A stretch of 64,000 nucleotides of DNA from Paenirhodobacter enshiensis (GCF_000740785.1 NZ_JFZB01000007.1:248001-312000), one strand, 5' to 3'; counted from the first letter of the stretch, positions 24,512 to 36,922 are shown. The notes: generated from the sequence alone by a model not told the origin. Numbers and translations: made by a program.

Positions 24512-26158
24512 ATGGCCGAAGTCGAGCGCGAGTCGATGGAATATGACGTGGTGATCGTCGGGGCGGGCCCTGCGGGTCTGTCGGCGGCGATCCGTCTGAA
24601 ACAGATCGACCCGGATCTTTCGGTGGTGGTGCTCGAAAAGGGCTCCGAGGTCGGTGCGCATATCCTGTCGGGCGCGGTGCTCGATCCGGTCGGGCTGAAC
24701 AAGCTGATCCCGGACTGGAAGGAAAAGGGCGCGCCGCTGAACACCCCGGTCGAGGAAGACAATTTCTTCGTCCTGAGCGAGACCGGCCATACCGCGCTGC
24801 CGCACTGGCCGATGCCGCGCTTCATGTCGAACCACGGCAATTACATCGTGTCGATGGCGAATGTCTGCCGCTGGATGGCCGAACAGGCAGAGGAACTGGG
24901 CGTCGAGATCTTCCCGGGCATGTCGTGTTCGGAAATCGTGTGGGACGGCGATCGGGTCGCGGGCGTCGTCGCGGGCGAGTTCGGCAAGGAAGCCGATGGC
25001 ACGCCCGGCCCGGGCTACGAGCCGGGGATGGAGCTGCGCGGCAAGTATGTCTTCCTCGCCGAGGGCGTGCGCGGTTCGCTGTCGAAGGTGGTGATGGAGA
25101 AGTTCAACCTCTCCGAGGGGCACGATCCGCAGAAGTTCGGCCTCGGCATGAAGGAGATCTGGGAGATCGACCCGGCCAAGCACAAGGCCGGCACCGTGAC
25201 CCACACCATGGGCTGGCCTCTGGGCAGCAACGCGGGCGGCGGTTCGTTCATCTACCACCTCGAGAACAATCAGGTGTTCGTCGGCTTCGTGGTGCATCTG
25301 AACTACAAGAACCCCTACCTGTTCCCCTACATGGAATTCCAGCGCTTCAAGCATCACCCGGTGGTGGCCGAGCTTCTGGAAGGCGGCAAGCGCGTGGCCT
25401 ATGGCGCGCGCGCCATCTCGGAAGGCGGCTGGCAGTCGATCCCGAAGGTGTGCTTCCCGGGCGGTGCGCTGCTCGGCTGTTCGGCGGGTCTCGTCAACGT
25501 GCCGCGCATCAAGGGCAACCATAACGCGATGCTGTCGGGCATCGCCGCCGCCGAGGCCGCGGCCGCCGCGATCAAGGCCGGCCGCGAGGGCGACGAGCTG
25601 ACCGAATACGAGGCCGATCTGCGCTCGGGCCCCATCGCGGACGATCTGAAGAAGGTGCGCAACGTCAAGCCGATCTGGTCGAAGTGGGGGATGCTCGCCT
25701 CGACGGTGCTCGGCGGGTTCGACATGTGGACGAACGATCTGTTCGGCTTCTCGGTGTTCGGCACGCTGCATCACGACAAGACCGATGCCGCCTCGACCGG
25801 GCTGGCGAAGGACTATCAGCCGATCGACTATCCGAAGCCCGATGGCAAGCTGTCCTTCGACCGTCTGACCAACGTCTCGTTCAGCTTCACCAACCACGAG
25901 GAATCACAGCCCTGCCATCTGCGGCTGAAGGATCCTTCGGTGCCGATCGCGGTGAACCTGCCGAAATACGCCGAACCGGCGCAGCGCTATTGCCCGGCCG
26001 GGGTCTATGAGGTGCTGGAGGGCGAGGACGGTCCGCGCTTCCAGATCAACTTCCAGAACTGCGTGCATTGCAAGACCTGCGACATCAAGGATCCGTCGCA
26101 GAACATCACCTGGACCACGCCGCAGGGTGGCGACGGCCCGAATTATCCGAACATGTAA
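24512..26158 (+). CDS. Electron transfer flavoprotein-ubiquinone oxidoreductase
   Basis: A 548-residue membrane-associated flavoprotein passing electrons from ETF (fatty-acid, choline and amino-acid dehydrogenases) to ubiquinone. The FAD motif VVIVGAGPAGLSAAIRLKQ is near the N-terminus, GAHILSGAVLDP follows, and the C-terminal 4Fe-4S site is visible as RYCPAGVYE plus CVHCKTCDIKDP. It ends TPQGGDGPNYPNM, the usual ETF-QO ending. Full length compared with bacterial orthologues. Preceded by AGGGGAG. A strong terminator follows directly. No etfAB genes are in the window. Confidence 0.96.
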   Translation: MAEVERESMEYDVVIVGAGPAGLSAAIRLKQIDPDLSVVVLEKGSEVGAHILSGAVLDPVGLNKLIPDWKEKGAPLNTPVEEDNFFVLSETGHTALPHWPMPRFMSNHGNYIVSMANVCRWMAEQAEELGVEIFPGMSCSEIVWDGDRVAGVVAGEFGKEADGTPGPGYEPGMELRGKYVFLAEGVRGSLSKVVMEKFNLSEGHDPQKFGLGMKEIWEIDPAKHKAGTVTHTMGWPLGSNAGGGSFIYHLENNQVFVGFVVHLNYKNPYLFPYMEFQRFKHHPVVAELLEGGKRVAYGARAISEGGWQSIPKVCFPGGALLGCSAGLVNVPRIKGNHNAMLSGIAAAEAAAAAIKAGREGDELTEYEADLRSGPIADDLKKVRNVKPIWSKWGMLASTVLGGFDMWTNDLFGFSVFGTLHHDKTDAASTGLAKDYQPIDYPKPDGKLSFDRLTNVSFSFTNHEESQPCHLRLKDPSVPIAVNLPKYAEPAQRYCPAGVYEVLEGEDGPRFQINFQNCVHCKTCDIKDPSQNITWTTPQGGDGPNYPNM

Positions 26159-26174
26159 GATCGGAAAACATGCG

Positions 26175-26202
26175 AAAGGCCGGGGAATATCCCCGGCCTT
26201 TT
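26175..26202. terminator. Bidirectional terminator between ETF-QO and tag
   Basis: AAAGGCCGGGG and CCCCGGCCTTT form an 11-bp perfect stem with an AATAT loop, with T-runs on both sides. It sits between two convergent stops. Confidence 0.88.
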
Positions 26203-26804
26203 CAGTTTCCGTCTGCGCGATGCGCCGCCTGTGCGCGTGCTGTCGCACCGTGGAAGGCGCAGCCCGGATCGTGATCGTTCACCATGCCGGCCGCCTGCAT
26301 GAAGGCGTGAACCGTGGTGGGGCCGACGAATTTCCAGCCCCTCCGGCGCAGCTCCTTCGACAGCGCCGTGGCCTCGGGCGAGGGGCCGGGGCCATCGCTC
26401 GGCCCTCCGGCGGCGGGGGCGAAGCGCCATAGCAGCTCGGCGAGCGTGCCGCCCTCGCGGTAAAGCGCCTCGGCCTGACGGGCGTTGTGGATCGCGGCCT
26501 CGATCTTGCCGCGGTGGCGCACGATGGAGGCATCGGTCAACAGCCGCTCCACATCCTCACCCCCGAACCCGGCGATCCTTGCGGTGTCGAAACCCGCGAA
26601 GGCGCGGCGAAACCCGTCTCGCTTGCGCAAGATGGTGTGCCAGCTCAGCCCCGACTGGAAGGATTCGAGTGTCAACATCTCGAACAGGTCGCGCTCGCCG
26701 GTGACGGGCAGGCCCCATTCGGCGTCGTGATAGGCGATGTAACCCGCATCGGCGAGGCACCAGCTGCACCGCAGCCGCCCGTCGGGGCCGGGGGCGAGGG
26801 TCAT
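26202..26804 (-). CDS. tag: DNA-3-methyladenine glycosylase I
   Basis: A 200-residue base-excision repair enzyme removing 3-methyladenine. RCSWCLADAGYIAYHDAEWG near the N-terminus and VNDHDPGCAFH near the C-terminus provide the Cys/His zinc ligands of Tag. ESFQSGLSWHTILRKRDGFR is the family core. The start at 26804 overlaps the stop of the peptidase gene (ATGA), so it is the last gene of the ABC-transporter operon by arrangement. A functional link to peptide uptake is not obvious; it may simply be carried at the operon end. Confidence 0.94.
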   Translation of the reverse strand: MTLAPGPDGRLRCSWCLADAGYIAYHDAEWGLPVTGERDLFEMLTLESFQSGLSWHTILRKRDGFRRAFAGFDTARIAGFGGEDVERLLTDASIVRHRGKIEAAIHNARQAEALYREGGTLAELLWRFAPAAGGPSDGPGPSPEATALSKELRRRGWKFVGPTTVHAFMQAAGMVNDHDPGCAFHGATARAQAAHRADGN

Positions 26805-27798
26805 GAGCGCCCTCCGAAGCGCGAGGACCAGCACGGTTGCCGGTCGCCGGGCAGGGGCGTGGCGGCGTAGACGGCACGCGCGATGGCGCGGGCGAGGCAA
26901 CAGGCGGCAGCGTGGCACAGCGCGAAACTGTCGGCCACGGGATCGGTCAGCGCGCGCGCCCCGGTTGCCGCGGCAAACACCAGATCGCCATCGAGCGGCG
27001 TATGCGAGGGCACCAGCGCCCGCGCCATCCCGTCATGCGCCGCCGTCGCCATGCGCAGCGCCTGCGCCTTCGTCAGCGCGGCATCGGTCGCGACGATGGC
27101 GATGGTGGTGGCTTCGCCCATGCGCTTCATCGGTTTCGGCTCTTCCGCGCCGGGATAGACCTGCGCCGCCCCCAGACCGCCGAACTCATCGCCGATCTCC
27201 CAGGGCGCCGCCCAGAACGCCGCCCCGTCGCCCACCGTGGCCGAACCGAGCGCATTGACCGCGACCAGCGCGCCCACCGTCATCCCGTTTTCCAGCACCG
27301 CTGACGCCGAGCCAAGCCCGCCCTTCAGCGTCCCGGTCATCGCGCCATATCCTGCCCCGGCGGAACCGATTGCGAACGCCTCCCCCGAAGCCGCCAACGC
27401 TTTCCGGCCAAGCGCACCGTAGGGGTTCACCTCCCATCCCTTGTCGCCGCCATTCATCAGATCGAACAGGATCGCGCCCGGCACGATCGGCACGCAGTGA
27501 TCGCCGACCCGAAACCCGCGGCCCTGCGCCCGAAGCGCCCCCGCGACGCCCGAGGCCGCATCGAGGCCGAAGGCCGATCCCCCCGACAGCACCAGCGCAT
27601 CGACGCCCTCGACCAGCTTGTCGGGCGCCAGAAGATCGGTCTCGCGCGTGCCGGGCGCTCCGCCCATCACATGCACCGCGGCGGTGAACGGGCGATCCGC
27701 ACTCAGCACGGTGACCCCGGACCGCAGGTGCAGATCCTCGGCATTGCCGACCCGCAGTCCCGCGACATCGGTGATCAGATTGCGCGCTCCGGCTTTCA

Positions 27799-27799
<1 letters not shown>
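26801..27799 (-). CDS. Peptidase S58 family (P1/DmpA-type self-processing aminopeptidase)
   Basis: A 332-residue Ntn-type hydrolase of the DmpA/NylC family. N-terminal NLITDVAGLRVGNAEDL and the GGSAFGLDAASGV motif are diagnostic. These enzymes cut themselves before a Thr or Ser that becomes the nucleophile. Here the expected site reads GEATTIAIVATDAALTKAQ, with Thr231 as the likely nucleophile; alanine stands where I would expect asparagine in relatives (NTTI), which may affect processing. The ATG at 27799 overlaps the ATPase stop by one base, and its AAAGGA site lies within a repeat element. In a peptide-type ABC operon it could hydrolyse imported peptides or beta-amino-acid amides. Confidence 0.85.
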
Positions 27800-29450
<1,651 letters not shown>

Positions 29451-29454
<4 letters not shown>

Positions 29455-30266
29455 TCCCGCCTCCGCAGCCGCGGGTCGAGCGCGTCGCGCAGCCCGTCGC
29501 CCAGCAGGTTCAGCCCCAGCACCGTCAGCACGATGGCAAGGCCGGGGAATATCGCCACATGCGGGGCGAGCGCGGCCATGGTCTGCGATTCCGCCAGCAT
29601 CCGCCCCCAGCTCGGCATCGGGGGCCGGGCGCCGAGGCCCACATAGCTCAGCGCCGCCTCGAGCAGGATCCCGGTCGAGACCTGGATCGTGGCCTGCACG
29701 ATCAGGATGCTTGCGATATTGGGCAGCACATGTTCGGCCGAGATCCGCACCGCGCCCTTGCCCGCGACCCGCGCCGCGCGGATGTAATCGAGCGGCCAGA
29801 TCGCCAGCGCCCCGCCTCGCGTCACCCGCGCGAAGACGGGGATGTTGAACAGCCCGATGGCAAGCGCGGCATTGACCGGCCCGGGGCCGAGCGTCGCGCT
29901 CAGCAAGATCGCGCTGACGAGCGCGGGGAAGGCGAAGACCAGATCGTTCAGCCGGCTCACCGCGGTGTCGGTGGCGCTGCCCGCGCCGCGCGCCGCCGCC
30001 ATCAGACCGAGCGGAATGCCGAAACACGCCCCCACCAGCACCGCGACCAGCGCGATCGAAAGCGAGGCCTGCGCCCCCGCCATCAGCATCGAGCCGATGT
30101 CGCGCCCGAGCATGTCTGTGCCGAGCCAATGGGCAGGGGAAGGCGGCTGCAACCGTGCCCGGACAGAAAGAGCCGCCGGATCGAACGGCGTCCAGACAAG
30201 CGACACCAGCGCCGCCGCGACCGCACCGCCCGCCAGCGCGCCGCCAAGGATCAGCCCCGCCCTCAC
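29451..30266 (-). CDS. Dipeptide-type ABC transporter permease (DppC-like)
   Basis: A 271-residue permease. One N-terminal TM segment (GLILGGALAGGAVAAALVSL) is followed by HWLGTDMLGRDIGSMLMAGA, the DppC hallmark, and the usual core of five TM segments. It ends LRDALDPRLRRRE, also typical. I place the start at a GTG at 30266 that overlaps the stop of the preceding permease in a GTGA motif; no ATG fits the N-terminus. Works as the partner of the DppB-like permease. Confidence 0.88.
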
Positions 30267-31207
30267 GCCGGCCGCCTCAGCCGCGGATCGACCAGCGCAT
30301 AGGCGATATCGGTGACGAAGCTGACCGCGATCACCGCGACCACCAGCAGCATCACCGCGCTTTCGACGACGATCAGATCGCGCTGCGACAGCGCCTGAAA
30401 GATCAGCCGGCCAAGGCCGGGCAGGGCGAAGACATTCTCGATCACGATGGCACCCGCCAGCAGCACGGCGAATTGCATCCCGAGGATGGTCAGCACCGGG
30501 ATCAGCGCATTGCGCAGCGCATGGGCCACAAGCGCGCCCGTCCGGCTGCGCCCGCGCGCCCGCGCGGTGCGGATGTAATCCTGCCCCATCGTCTCGATCA
30601 GCGCCGAGCGCAGCACGCGTGCGAGGATCGCACCTTGCGGCAGTGCGAGCGCCACCGCCGGCAGCACCAGCGCCTGAAATGCGGCCGCCGGGTGGCTCCA
30701 GCCCGGAAAGCCGCCCGCCGGGAACAGATGCAGCTTCAGCGCCAGCACCAGAACGAGGATCATCGCGAACCAGAAATTCGGCACGGCGATGCCGATCTGC
30801 GCGATCCCCATCACCGCGGTATCCGTGGCCCGCCCGCGGCCCGCCGCCGCGATCAGCCCCGCGGGCAGCGCAATCGCCGTCGTCAGCACCAGTGCGATCG
30901 CCGTCAGCGGCAGCGACAGTTTCAGCCGCTCGGCGATCAGCCCGGCGACCGGCACGCGATAGGTATAGCTCATCCCCATGTCGCCGGTCGCGAAGCCCGC
31001 GATCCAGTGCAGATACCGCTGCCACCCGGGCATGTTCAGCCCGAGCTGCGCATTCAGCGCCGCCACGGTCTCGGGTGTCGCGTTCATCCCCAGCATGGTG
31101 CGCGCCGGGTCTCCGGGCACCACCTCGATCGCCAGAAAGACGACGAGGCTGGCGGCCAGAAGGCTCGCGAGCAGGATCAGGCTGCGGGTGAGGAGATAGC
31201 GTCCCAT
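30263..31207 (-). CDS. Dipeptide-type ABC transporter permease (DppB-like)
   Basis: A 314-residue permease and first gene of the operon. MGRYLLTRSLILLASLLAAS gives the first TM segment; VVPGDPARTMLG, the long periplasmic loop and DYIRTARARGRSRTGALVAH coupling loop fit DppB. The start at 31207 is chosen as the family-typical MGRYLLxR opening. There is no substrate-binding-protein gene on either side of the operon within the window, unusual for this importer class; the binding protein may be encoded elsewhere. Confidence 0.9.
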   Translation of the reverse strand: MGRYLLTRSLILLASLLAASLVVFLAIEVVPGDPARTMLGMNATPETVAALNAQLGLNMPGWQRYLHWIAGFATGDMGMSYTYRVPVAGLIAERLKLSLPLTAIALVLTTAIALPAGLIAAAGRGRATDTAVMGIAQIGIAVPNFWFAMILVLVLALKLHLFPAGGFPGWSHPAAAFQALVLPAVALALPQGAILARVLRSALIETMGQDYIRTARARGRSRTGALVAHALRNALIPVLTILGMQFAVLLAGAIVIENVFALPGLGRLIFQALSQRDLIVVESAVMLLVVAVIAVSFVTDIAYALVDPRLRRPA

Positions 31208-31521
31208 GTCAGCCCGAGACTTGCGCACAGCTACCGCCGGGGTCAAGCGCCGATCCCGGTCCGCACCGCATTGGCCCGGCCCCGGCCAATGCCGCGCCGC
31301 CGAATTCATCCGCCGGCCCCGGCGTCGCGCACAACCGCCTCGCTTTCCGCCCCGCCCGCAGCCCCCGCCGGGAACCGGGCGCGCGCCCTCTCTTTCATCT
31401 TTCCGAAAATATCCCGGGGGAGCCCGAAGGGCGGGGGCAGAGCCCCCTCTTGCGGCGCCATCTCCCCCCGGAAAGCGTCTCGGGGCTTGACAGCGCTGCC
31501 ACGGTATTTACCTCGGGGGCC
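31208..31521. other. Divergent intergenic region dppB-like / mfd
   Basis: 314 bp without a gene. It holds repeat copy 7 (31391-31448). Promoters for both sides should be here. TTGACA at 31487 is followed by TATTTA after only 12 bp, too close to be a standard sigma-70 pair. Confidence 0.6.
31391..31448 (-). repeat. Intergenic AAATATCC-family repeat, copy 7
   Basis: TCTTTCATCTTTCCGAAAAT, ATCCCGGGGGAG, CCCGAAGGGC, GGGGGCAGAGCCCCC. The only copy lying between two divergent genes. Confidence 0.8.
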
Positions 31522-34500
31522 ATGGATCACTTCGTTCTCTCCGGCGCCCCCGAGGGCTATGACGCGAAACTTCTGACGAAGGAGCTCGCCCGCGGGCGCC
31601 CGGTGATCCATATCGCGCGCGACGACCGCCGGATGGAGGCGATGCGCGCCGCGCTGGCCTTCTTCGCGCCCGAGGCGGCGGTGCTGACCTTCCCGGCCTG
31701 GGACTGTCTGCCCTATGACCGGATCTCGCCCAATCCCGAGATTTCGGCGATGCGGATGGCGACGCTCGCGGCGCTTGCCGCGGGGGTGGAGGGGCCGTTC
31801 GTGCTGCTCACCACGCTCAATGCCGCGATGCAGCGGGTGCCGGCGCGCGACACCGTGGCGCGCTCGAGCTTCACCGCCCGGACGGGCGGCCCGCTCGACG
31901 AGAAGAAGCTGCGACAGTTCCTTGTAACTATGGGGTTTTCACCGGTCGCGACGGTCGCGGAACCGGGCGATTACGCGGTGCGCGGCGGCATCATCGACAT
32001 CTATCCGCCGGGCGAATCCGGGCCGGTGCGGCTCGATCTGTTCGGCGACACGCTCGACGGGGCGCGCCGCTTCGACGCGGCGAGCCAGCGCACCACCGAA
32101 AAGCTCAAATCCGTCGAACTCGCCCCGGTCTCCGAGGTCATCCTCGACGAGCCCTCGATCACCCGGTTCCGGCAGAATTACCGCGTCGAATTCGGCGCGG
32201 GCGGGGCCGAGGATCCGCTTTACGAGGCGGTCTCGGCCGGGCGCAAGCACGCCGGGATGGAGCATTGGCTCGGCTTCTTCCACGACCGCCTCGACACGAT
32301 CTTCGATTACGTGCCCGAGGCGTCGGTGATGATCGACGACCAGATCGAGGCGCAGCGCATCTCGCGGTGGGAGGGCATCGCCGATCAATACGACACCCGG
32401 CGCGAGGCGATGGGCCGGCGCGACCGGGTGGATACGGTCTACAAGCCCGCACCGCCCGCGCTTCTGTATCTCGACGAAGCGGCCTGGATCGCGGCGCTGG
32501 CCGCTCATCGGGTGCTGCGCTTTCAGGTGCTGGCCGCACCGCCCGGACCGGGTGTGCTAAACGCCGGCGCCCGCATCGGGCGCAACTTCGCCCCCGAGCG
32601 CCAGCTCGAAGAGATAAGCCTGTTCGGCGCGCTGAAAACCCATGCCGAAGAGCGACTGCACCACGGCGATGTGGTCATCGCCAGCTGGTCCGAGGGCGCG
32701 CGCGAGCGTCTGAAGGGGCTGCTGGAAGACGAAGGCCTGATCGGCGCGAAGCTGATCCGCGACGCGCGCGAGGTCTCGGGGCTGTGCCTCGCGGTCTGGA
32801 CGCTCGATCACGGGTTCGAGGCCGAGGGGCTGACCGTCATCTCGGAACAGGACGTGCTGGGCGACCGGCTGGTGACGCGCCCGAAGCGCAAGCGCCGCGC
32901 CGACAACTTCCTGACCGAGGCGCAAAGTCTGACGCCCGGCGATCTGGTGGTGCATGTCGATCACGGCGTCGGCCGTTACAAGGGGCTCGAGACCGTTCAG
33001 GTCACCGGCGCGCCGATCGACTGCGTGCTGATCGAATACGCGGGCGGCGACAGGCTGTATCTGCCGGTCACCAATATCGAACTCCTCAGCCGCTACGGCC
33101 ATGAGGACGGCATCCTCGACAAGCTCGGCGGTGGCGCCTGGCAGGCGAAGAAGGCGAAGCTGAAAGAGCGCATCCGCCTGATCGCCGACCGGCTGATGCG
33201 CATCGCGGCCGAGCGCCAGCTGCGCCACGCCCCGGTGCTGGAGGCGGCCCATCACGAATGGGAAAGTTTCGCCGCCCGCTTCCCCTATACCGAGACCGAC
33301 GACCAGCTTTCCGCGATTCACGACGTGGTGGAGGATCTGGCCTCGGGCCGGCCGATGGACCGGCTGGTGGTGGGCGACGTGGGGTTCGGCAAGACCGAGG
33401 TCGCGATGCGCGCGGCCTTCGTCGCGGCCGCGGCCGGGATGCAGGTCGCGGTGATCGCGCCGACGACGCTTCTGGCGCGCCAGCACTACAAGACCTTCGC
33501 CGAGCGTTTCCGCGGCACCGCGATGACGGTGCGTCCGCTCAGCCGGTTCGTCTCGGCCAAGGACGCCTCGGCGACGCGGGCGGGGCTGGCGGATGGCACG
33601 GTCGACATCGTGATCGGCACTCATGCGGTGCTGGCGAAGACCGTGCATTTCAAGAACCTCGGCCTTCTGGTGATCGACGAAGAGCAGCACTTCGGCGTCA
33701 ATCACAAGGAACGGCTGAAGGAGATGCGCTCGGAGATCCATGTCCTCACGCTCACCGCGACGCCGATCCCGCGCACGCTGCAACTGAGCCTGACCGGCGT
33801 GCGCGATCTGAGCGTGATCGGCACCCCGCCGGTCGACCGTCTGGCGATCCGCACCTATGTCAGCGAGTTCGACGCCGTCACCCTGCGCGAGGCGCTGTTG
33901 CGCGAACGCTACCGCGGCGGGCAGTCGTTCTTCGTCGTGCCGCGCATCACCGATCTGCCCGAGGTCGAGGAGTTCCTGCGCGAGCATGTCCCCGAGGTCA
34001 GCTTCGTCGTGGCGCATGGCCAGATGGCGGCGGGCGAGCTCGACGAGCGGATGAACGCCTTCTACGACGGCAAATACGATGTGCTTCTGGCGACGACAAT
34101 CGTCGAGAGCGGCCTCGACATCCCGACGGCGAACACGATGATCGTGCACCGTGCCGACATGTTCGGCCTGTCGCAATTGTATCAGATCCGCGGCCGGGTC
34201 GGGCGCTCGAAGATGCGGGCCTATTGCTACCTGACGACGAAGCCGCGTCTTCCGCTGACGCCGCAGGCAACCAAGCGGCTGAGGCTTCTGTGCAGTCTCG
34301 ACAATCTGGGTGCCGGGTTCAATCTGGCCTCGCAGGATCTGGACCTGCGCGGCGCGGGCAACCTGCTGGGCGAGGAACAATCGGGCCATATCAAGGAAGT
34401 GGGCTACGAGCTTTATCAGTCGATGCTGGAGGACACCATCGCGCGGCTGAAATCGGGCGAGCTGACCACCACCGAGGACGACGGCGAATGGTCGCCGCAG

Positions 34501-34956
34501 ATCAACCTCGGCGTGCCGGTGATGATCCCGGAAAGTTTCATCCCCGATCTCGATGTGCGGCTTGGGCTCTATCGCCGGCTTGCCGGGCTGACGACGAAGG
34601 TCGAACTCGAAGGCTTCGCGGCCGAACTGATCGACCGCTTCGGCGAACTGCCGCGCGAGGTGAACACGCTGCTCCTCGTCGTGCGCATCAAGGCGATGGC
34701 GAAGCGCGCCGAGATCGCCAAGCTCGATGCCGGGCCGAAGGGGGTGACGCTGGTCTTCCACAACGACAAGTTCCCGAACCCGGCGGGGCTCGTCGAGTTC
34801 CTGCAAGGCCAGCAGGGGCAGGCGAAGATCAACGGCAACAAGCTGTTCGTGGCGCGCGACTGGCACACCGACGCCGAGCGGATCAAGGGCAGCTTCCAGA
34901 TCGCCAAGGATCTGGCCGCCAAGGTGATCGAGGCCCAGAAGGCGAAGAAGGGCTGA
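31522..34956 (+). CDS. mfd: Transcription-repair coupling factor Mfd
   Basis: A 1144-residue DNA translocase that removes RNA polymerase stalled at lesions and recruits UvrA. The UvrB-like N-terminal region (about 1-350, [16 protein letters not shown] onward) is followed by the polymerase-interacting domain ([20 protein letters not shown]), the SF2 helicase core with Walker [23 protein letters not shown] and [11 protein letters not shown], and the TRCF C-terminal domain ([23 protein letters not shown]). The ATG at 31522 gives the conserved N-terminus; an in-frame ATG at 31450 lies in repeat-derived sequence. Full-length and monocistronic. Confidence 0.97.
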   Translation: MDHFVLSGAPEGYDAKLLTKELARGRPVIHIARDDRRMEAMRAALAFFAPEAAVLTFPAWDCLPYDRISPNPEISAMRMATLAALAAGVEGPFVLLTTLNAAMQRVPARDTVARSSFTARTGGPLDEKKLRQFLVTMGFSPVATVAEPGDYAVRGGIIDIYPPGESGPVRLDLFGDTLDGARRFDAASQRTTEKLKSVELAPVSEVILDEPSITRFRQNYRVEFGAGGAEDPLYEAVSAGRKHAGMEHWLGFFHDRLDTIFDYVPEASVMIDDQIEAQRISRWEGIADQYDTRREAMGRRDRVDTVYKPAPPALLYLDEAAWIAALAAHRVLRFQVLAAPPGPGVLNAGARIGRNFAPERQLEEISLFGALKTHAEERLHHGDVVIASWSEGARERLKGLLEDEGLIGAKLIRDAREVSGLCLAVWTLDHGFEAEGLTVISEQDVLGDRLVTRPKRKRRADNFLTEAQSLTPGDLVVHVDHGVGRYKGLETVQVTGAPIDCVLIEYAGGDRLYLPVTNIELLSRYGHEDGILDKLGGGAWQAKKAKLKERIRLIADRLMRIAAERQLRHAPVLEAAHHEWESFAARFPYTETDDQLSAIHDVVEDLASGRPMDRLVVGDVGFGKTEVAMRAAFVAAAAGMQVAVIAPTTLLARQHYKTFAERFRGTAMTVRPLSRFVSAKDASATRAGLADGTVDIVIGTHAVLAKTVHFKNLGLLVIDEEQHFGVNHKERLKEMRSEIHVLTLTATPIPRTLQLSLTGVRDLSVIGTPPVDRLAIRTYVSEFDAVTLREALLRERYRGGQSFFVVPRITDLPEVEEFLREHVPEVSFVVAHGQMAAGELDERMNAFYDGKYDVLLATTIVESGLDIPTANTMIVHRADMFGLSQLYQIRGRVGRSKMRAYCYLTTKPRLPLTPQATKRLRLLCSLDNLGAGFNLASQDLDLRGAGNLLGEEQSGHIKEVGYELYQSMLEDTIARLKSGELTTTEDDGEWSPQINLGVPVMIPESFIPDLDVRLGLYRRLAGLTTKVELEGFAAELIDRFGELPREVNTLLLVVRIKAMAKRAEIAKLDAGPKGVTLVFHNDKFPNPAGLVEFLQGQQGQAKINGNKLFVARDWHTDAERIKGSFQIAKDLAAKVIEAQKAKKG

Positions 34957-35070
34957 GGCGGGGACGGGCTGAGAGGGAGGCTGCGTGAGCGGCCGCCTCT
35001 CCCGAATACCGCCCGCCTTTCCTGAGTGACAGCCGCCTCAACGGCTGACCATCCGAACGATGCCCCATGA

Positions 35071-35104
35071 AAAACCGCCCGGCGCGAACCGGGCGGTTTT
35101 TATG
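35071..35104. terminator. Bidirectional terminator between mfd and the NTF2-like gene
   Basis: AAAACCGCCCGG and CCGGGCGGTTTT form a 12-bp perfect stem with a CGCGAA loop; the arms themselves supply A- and T-runs on either side. Confidence 0.9.
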
Positions 35105-35130
35105 TCTCTCCGTTTCGTCGGGCTTTGGGC

Positions 35131-35520
35131 TCAGGCCTCGACGACGAATTGCGCGGCGACGATCTGCCAGCCGCCCGGCGCATGGGCCATGGTGGCGCAG
35201 AACAGCGCGCCGATCCGGCCCGCGTCCGATCCGTCGGCGTTCAGGATGCCCGACAGAACGAAGCGCTGCGACACCACGGCGACGCTCTCGCCGACCGGGC
35301 GAATGCGGATCTTGCCGGTGACCAGACGCGCCCGCGCGAAGGCGCCGGCGAGTTCCGCCGCGAACAGATCGGCGATGTCGGCCCGCCCCTCGGCATGGCC
35401 GCCGGTCAGGCTGAGGAATTCGGAATCCTCGGCGAACATGGCGGCAAGGGCCTCGGCGTCATGCGCGGCCCAGGCGGCGGCAAAGCTGCGGGTCAGCGCG
35501 TCGGGGGCGGGAAGGGACAT
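35131..35520 (-). CDS. SgcJ/EcaC-like NTF2-fold protein
   Basis: A 129-residue protein of the NTF2/SnoaL-like fold, close to the SgcJ/EcaC group. Typical features are AFAAAWAAHDAEALAAMFAE-like opening (SFAAAWAAHDAEALAAMFAE), the DADGS turn (NADGSDAGRIGALFCATM) and the C-terminal GGWQIVAAQFVVEA strand. The fold serves as isomerase, hydrolase or binding protein; no specific reaction can be read from the sequence. It starts 10 bp after the stop of the dehydrogenase gene and is the last gene of that minus-strand cluster. Confidence 0.8.
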   Translation of the reverse strand: MSLPAPDALTRSFAAAWAAHDAEALAAMFAEDSEFLSLTGGHAEGRADIADLFAAELAGAFARARLVTGKIRIRPVGESVAVVSQRFVLSGILNADGSDAGRIGALFCATMAHAPGGWQIVAAQFVVEA

Positions 35521-35530
35521 CGGGTTCTCC

Positions 35531-36922
35531 TCAGGCCTTCGCCGCGGGTGCGGTGTCGGGCAGCATCTTGCCGGGGTTCAGAATGCCGTTCGGGTCGAGC
35601 GCGGCCTTGATCTGGCCCATGACGGCCCAGGCCTCGCCATGCTCGGCCGCCATCAGACCGCGCTTGCCAAGGCCGATGCCATGTTCGCCGGTGATCGTGC
35701 CGCCCATCTCGAGCGCCATCTCGGCGAGCTCGTGGCCGACCTCCTTGGCGCGTTCGAGCTCGCTCGGATCCGACGGGTCGAGGGCGAGCGTGGCGTGGAA
35801 GTTGCCGTCGCCCACATGGCCGAGGATCGGGCCGAACAGCCCTTTCGCGGCGATCATGTCGCGGCCGCGCTCCACCGCCTCGGCAAGGCGCGAGATCGGC
35901 ACGCAGACGTCGGTGACCAGACCGATGCAGCCCGGGCGCGAGGCGATGATCGAGGAATAGGCGGCGTGGCGGATCTTCCACAGCCGGTTGCGCTCCTCGG
36001 TGGTGGTGGCCCATTCGAAATCGGCCCCGCCCATCTCGGCGACGACCTCGCCGAAGCGGCGGCTGTCTTCGGCGACCGAGACGTCGGAACCGTGGAACTC
36101 GATCATCAGATGCGGCTTCTCGGGCATCGTCGTGTGGTTCATCTTGTTGAACACCTTGACGATTTCCGAATCCACGAATTCGATGCGCGCCATCGGGATG
36201 CCCATCTGGATGGTCATCTGAACGGTCTCGACCGCCTGTTCCAGCGTGTCGAAGGCACACACCGCCGAGGAAATGGTCTCCGGCTGGGCGTGCAGGCGCA
36301 GCGTCAGTTCGGTGATGATGCCGAGCGTGCCCTCGGATCCGACGAACAGCGCCGTCAGATCGTAGCCCGAGGACGATTTCACCGCGCCCGAGCCGGTGCG
36401 GATGATCCGCCCGTCGGCCAGGACCACCTCAAGCGCGGCGACGTTGTGGCGCATCGTGCCGTAGCGCACCGCCGTGGTGCCCGAGGCCCGCGTGGCCGCC
36501 ATCCCGCCGAGCGAGGCATCCGCCCCCGGATCGACCGGGAAGAACAGCCCCGTCGCGCGCAGCTCGTCGTTCAGCCGCACCCGGGTCACGCCGGGCTGGA
36601 CGCGCACCAGACGGTCTTCGGCATCGGTTGCGAGGATCTGGTTCATCCGGCTGGTGTCGAGAACGACGCCGCCGTTCTGCGCCAGCGCATGGCCTTCGAG
36701 CGAGGTGCCCGTGCCCCAGGCGACCAGCGGCACACCCTCGGCCGAGCAGATCTTCGCGATGGCCGAGACCTCTTGCGTCGTCTCGGGCCAGGCCACGGCA
36801 TGGGGCGGGGTGGTGGGGAACCAGGTCTCGGAATGACCGTGCTGGTCGAGATCGCCCGACTTGCGGCTGAGCCGCGCGCCAAGCAGGGCTTCGAGTGCGT
36901 TCAGCGCCTGTTCCAGAGCCAT
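35531..36922 (-). CDS. FAD-binding oxidoreductase (GlcD/D-lactate dehydrogenase type)
   Basis: A 463-residue VAO-type flavoprotein oxidising a 2-hydroxy acid such as D-lactate or glycolate. The FAD domain shows VPLVAWGTGTSLEGHAL, PVDPGADASLGGMAATRASG and YDLTALFVGSEGTLGIITEL. The C-terminal FAD-oxidase domain includes ILGHVGDGNFHATLAL and TGEHGIGLGKR. The GGAGGA site points to the ATG at 36922; an ATG at 36946 is also in frame. No glcE or glcF genes follow, so a single-subunit D-lactate dehydrogenase (DLD type) is more likely than glycolate oxidase. Confidence 0.9.
   Translation of the reverse strand: MALEQALNALEALLGARLSRKSGDLDQHGHSETWFPTTPPHAVAWPETTQEVSAIAKICSAEGVPLVAWGTGTSLEGHALAQNGGVVLDTSRMNQILATDAEDRLVRVQPGVTRVRLNDELRATGLFFPVDPGADASLGGMAATRASGTTAVRYGTMRHNVAALEVVLADGRIIRTGSGAVKSSSGYDLTALFVGSEGTLGIITELTLRLHAQPETISSAVCAFDTLEQAVETVQMTIQMGIPMARIEFVDSEIVKVFNKMNHTTMPEKPHLMIEFHGSDVSVAEDSRRFGEVVAEMGGADFEWATTTEERNRLWKIRHAAYSSIIASRPGCIGLVTDVCVPISRLAEAVERGRDMIAAKGLFGPILGHVGDGNFHATLALDPSDPSELERAKEVGHELAEMALEMGGTITGEHGIGLGKRGLMAAEHGEAWAVMGQIKAALDPNGILNPGKMLPDTAPAAKA

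Noticed and set aside
31487-31510. TTGACA followed by TATTTA upstream of mfd as a sigma-70 promoter
   Set aside because: Spacing is only 12 bp; 16-18 bp is needed. No better -10 lies at the right distance.
32557-34866. A 769-codon frame antisense to mfd
   Set aside because: Repetitive His/Arg/Asp composition and no domain, opposite a fully conserved Mfd.
35531-36922. Glycolate oxidase subunit GlcD
   Set aside because: The family is right, but glcE and glcF do not follow, so a stand-alone D-2-hydroxyacid dehydrogenase is more likely.
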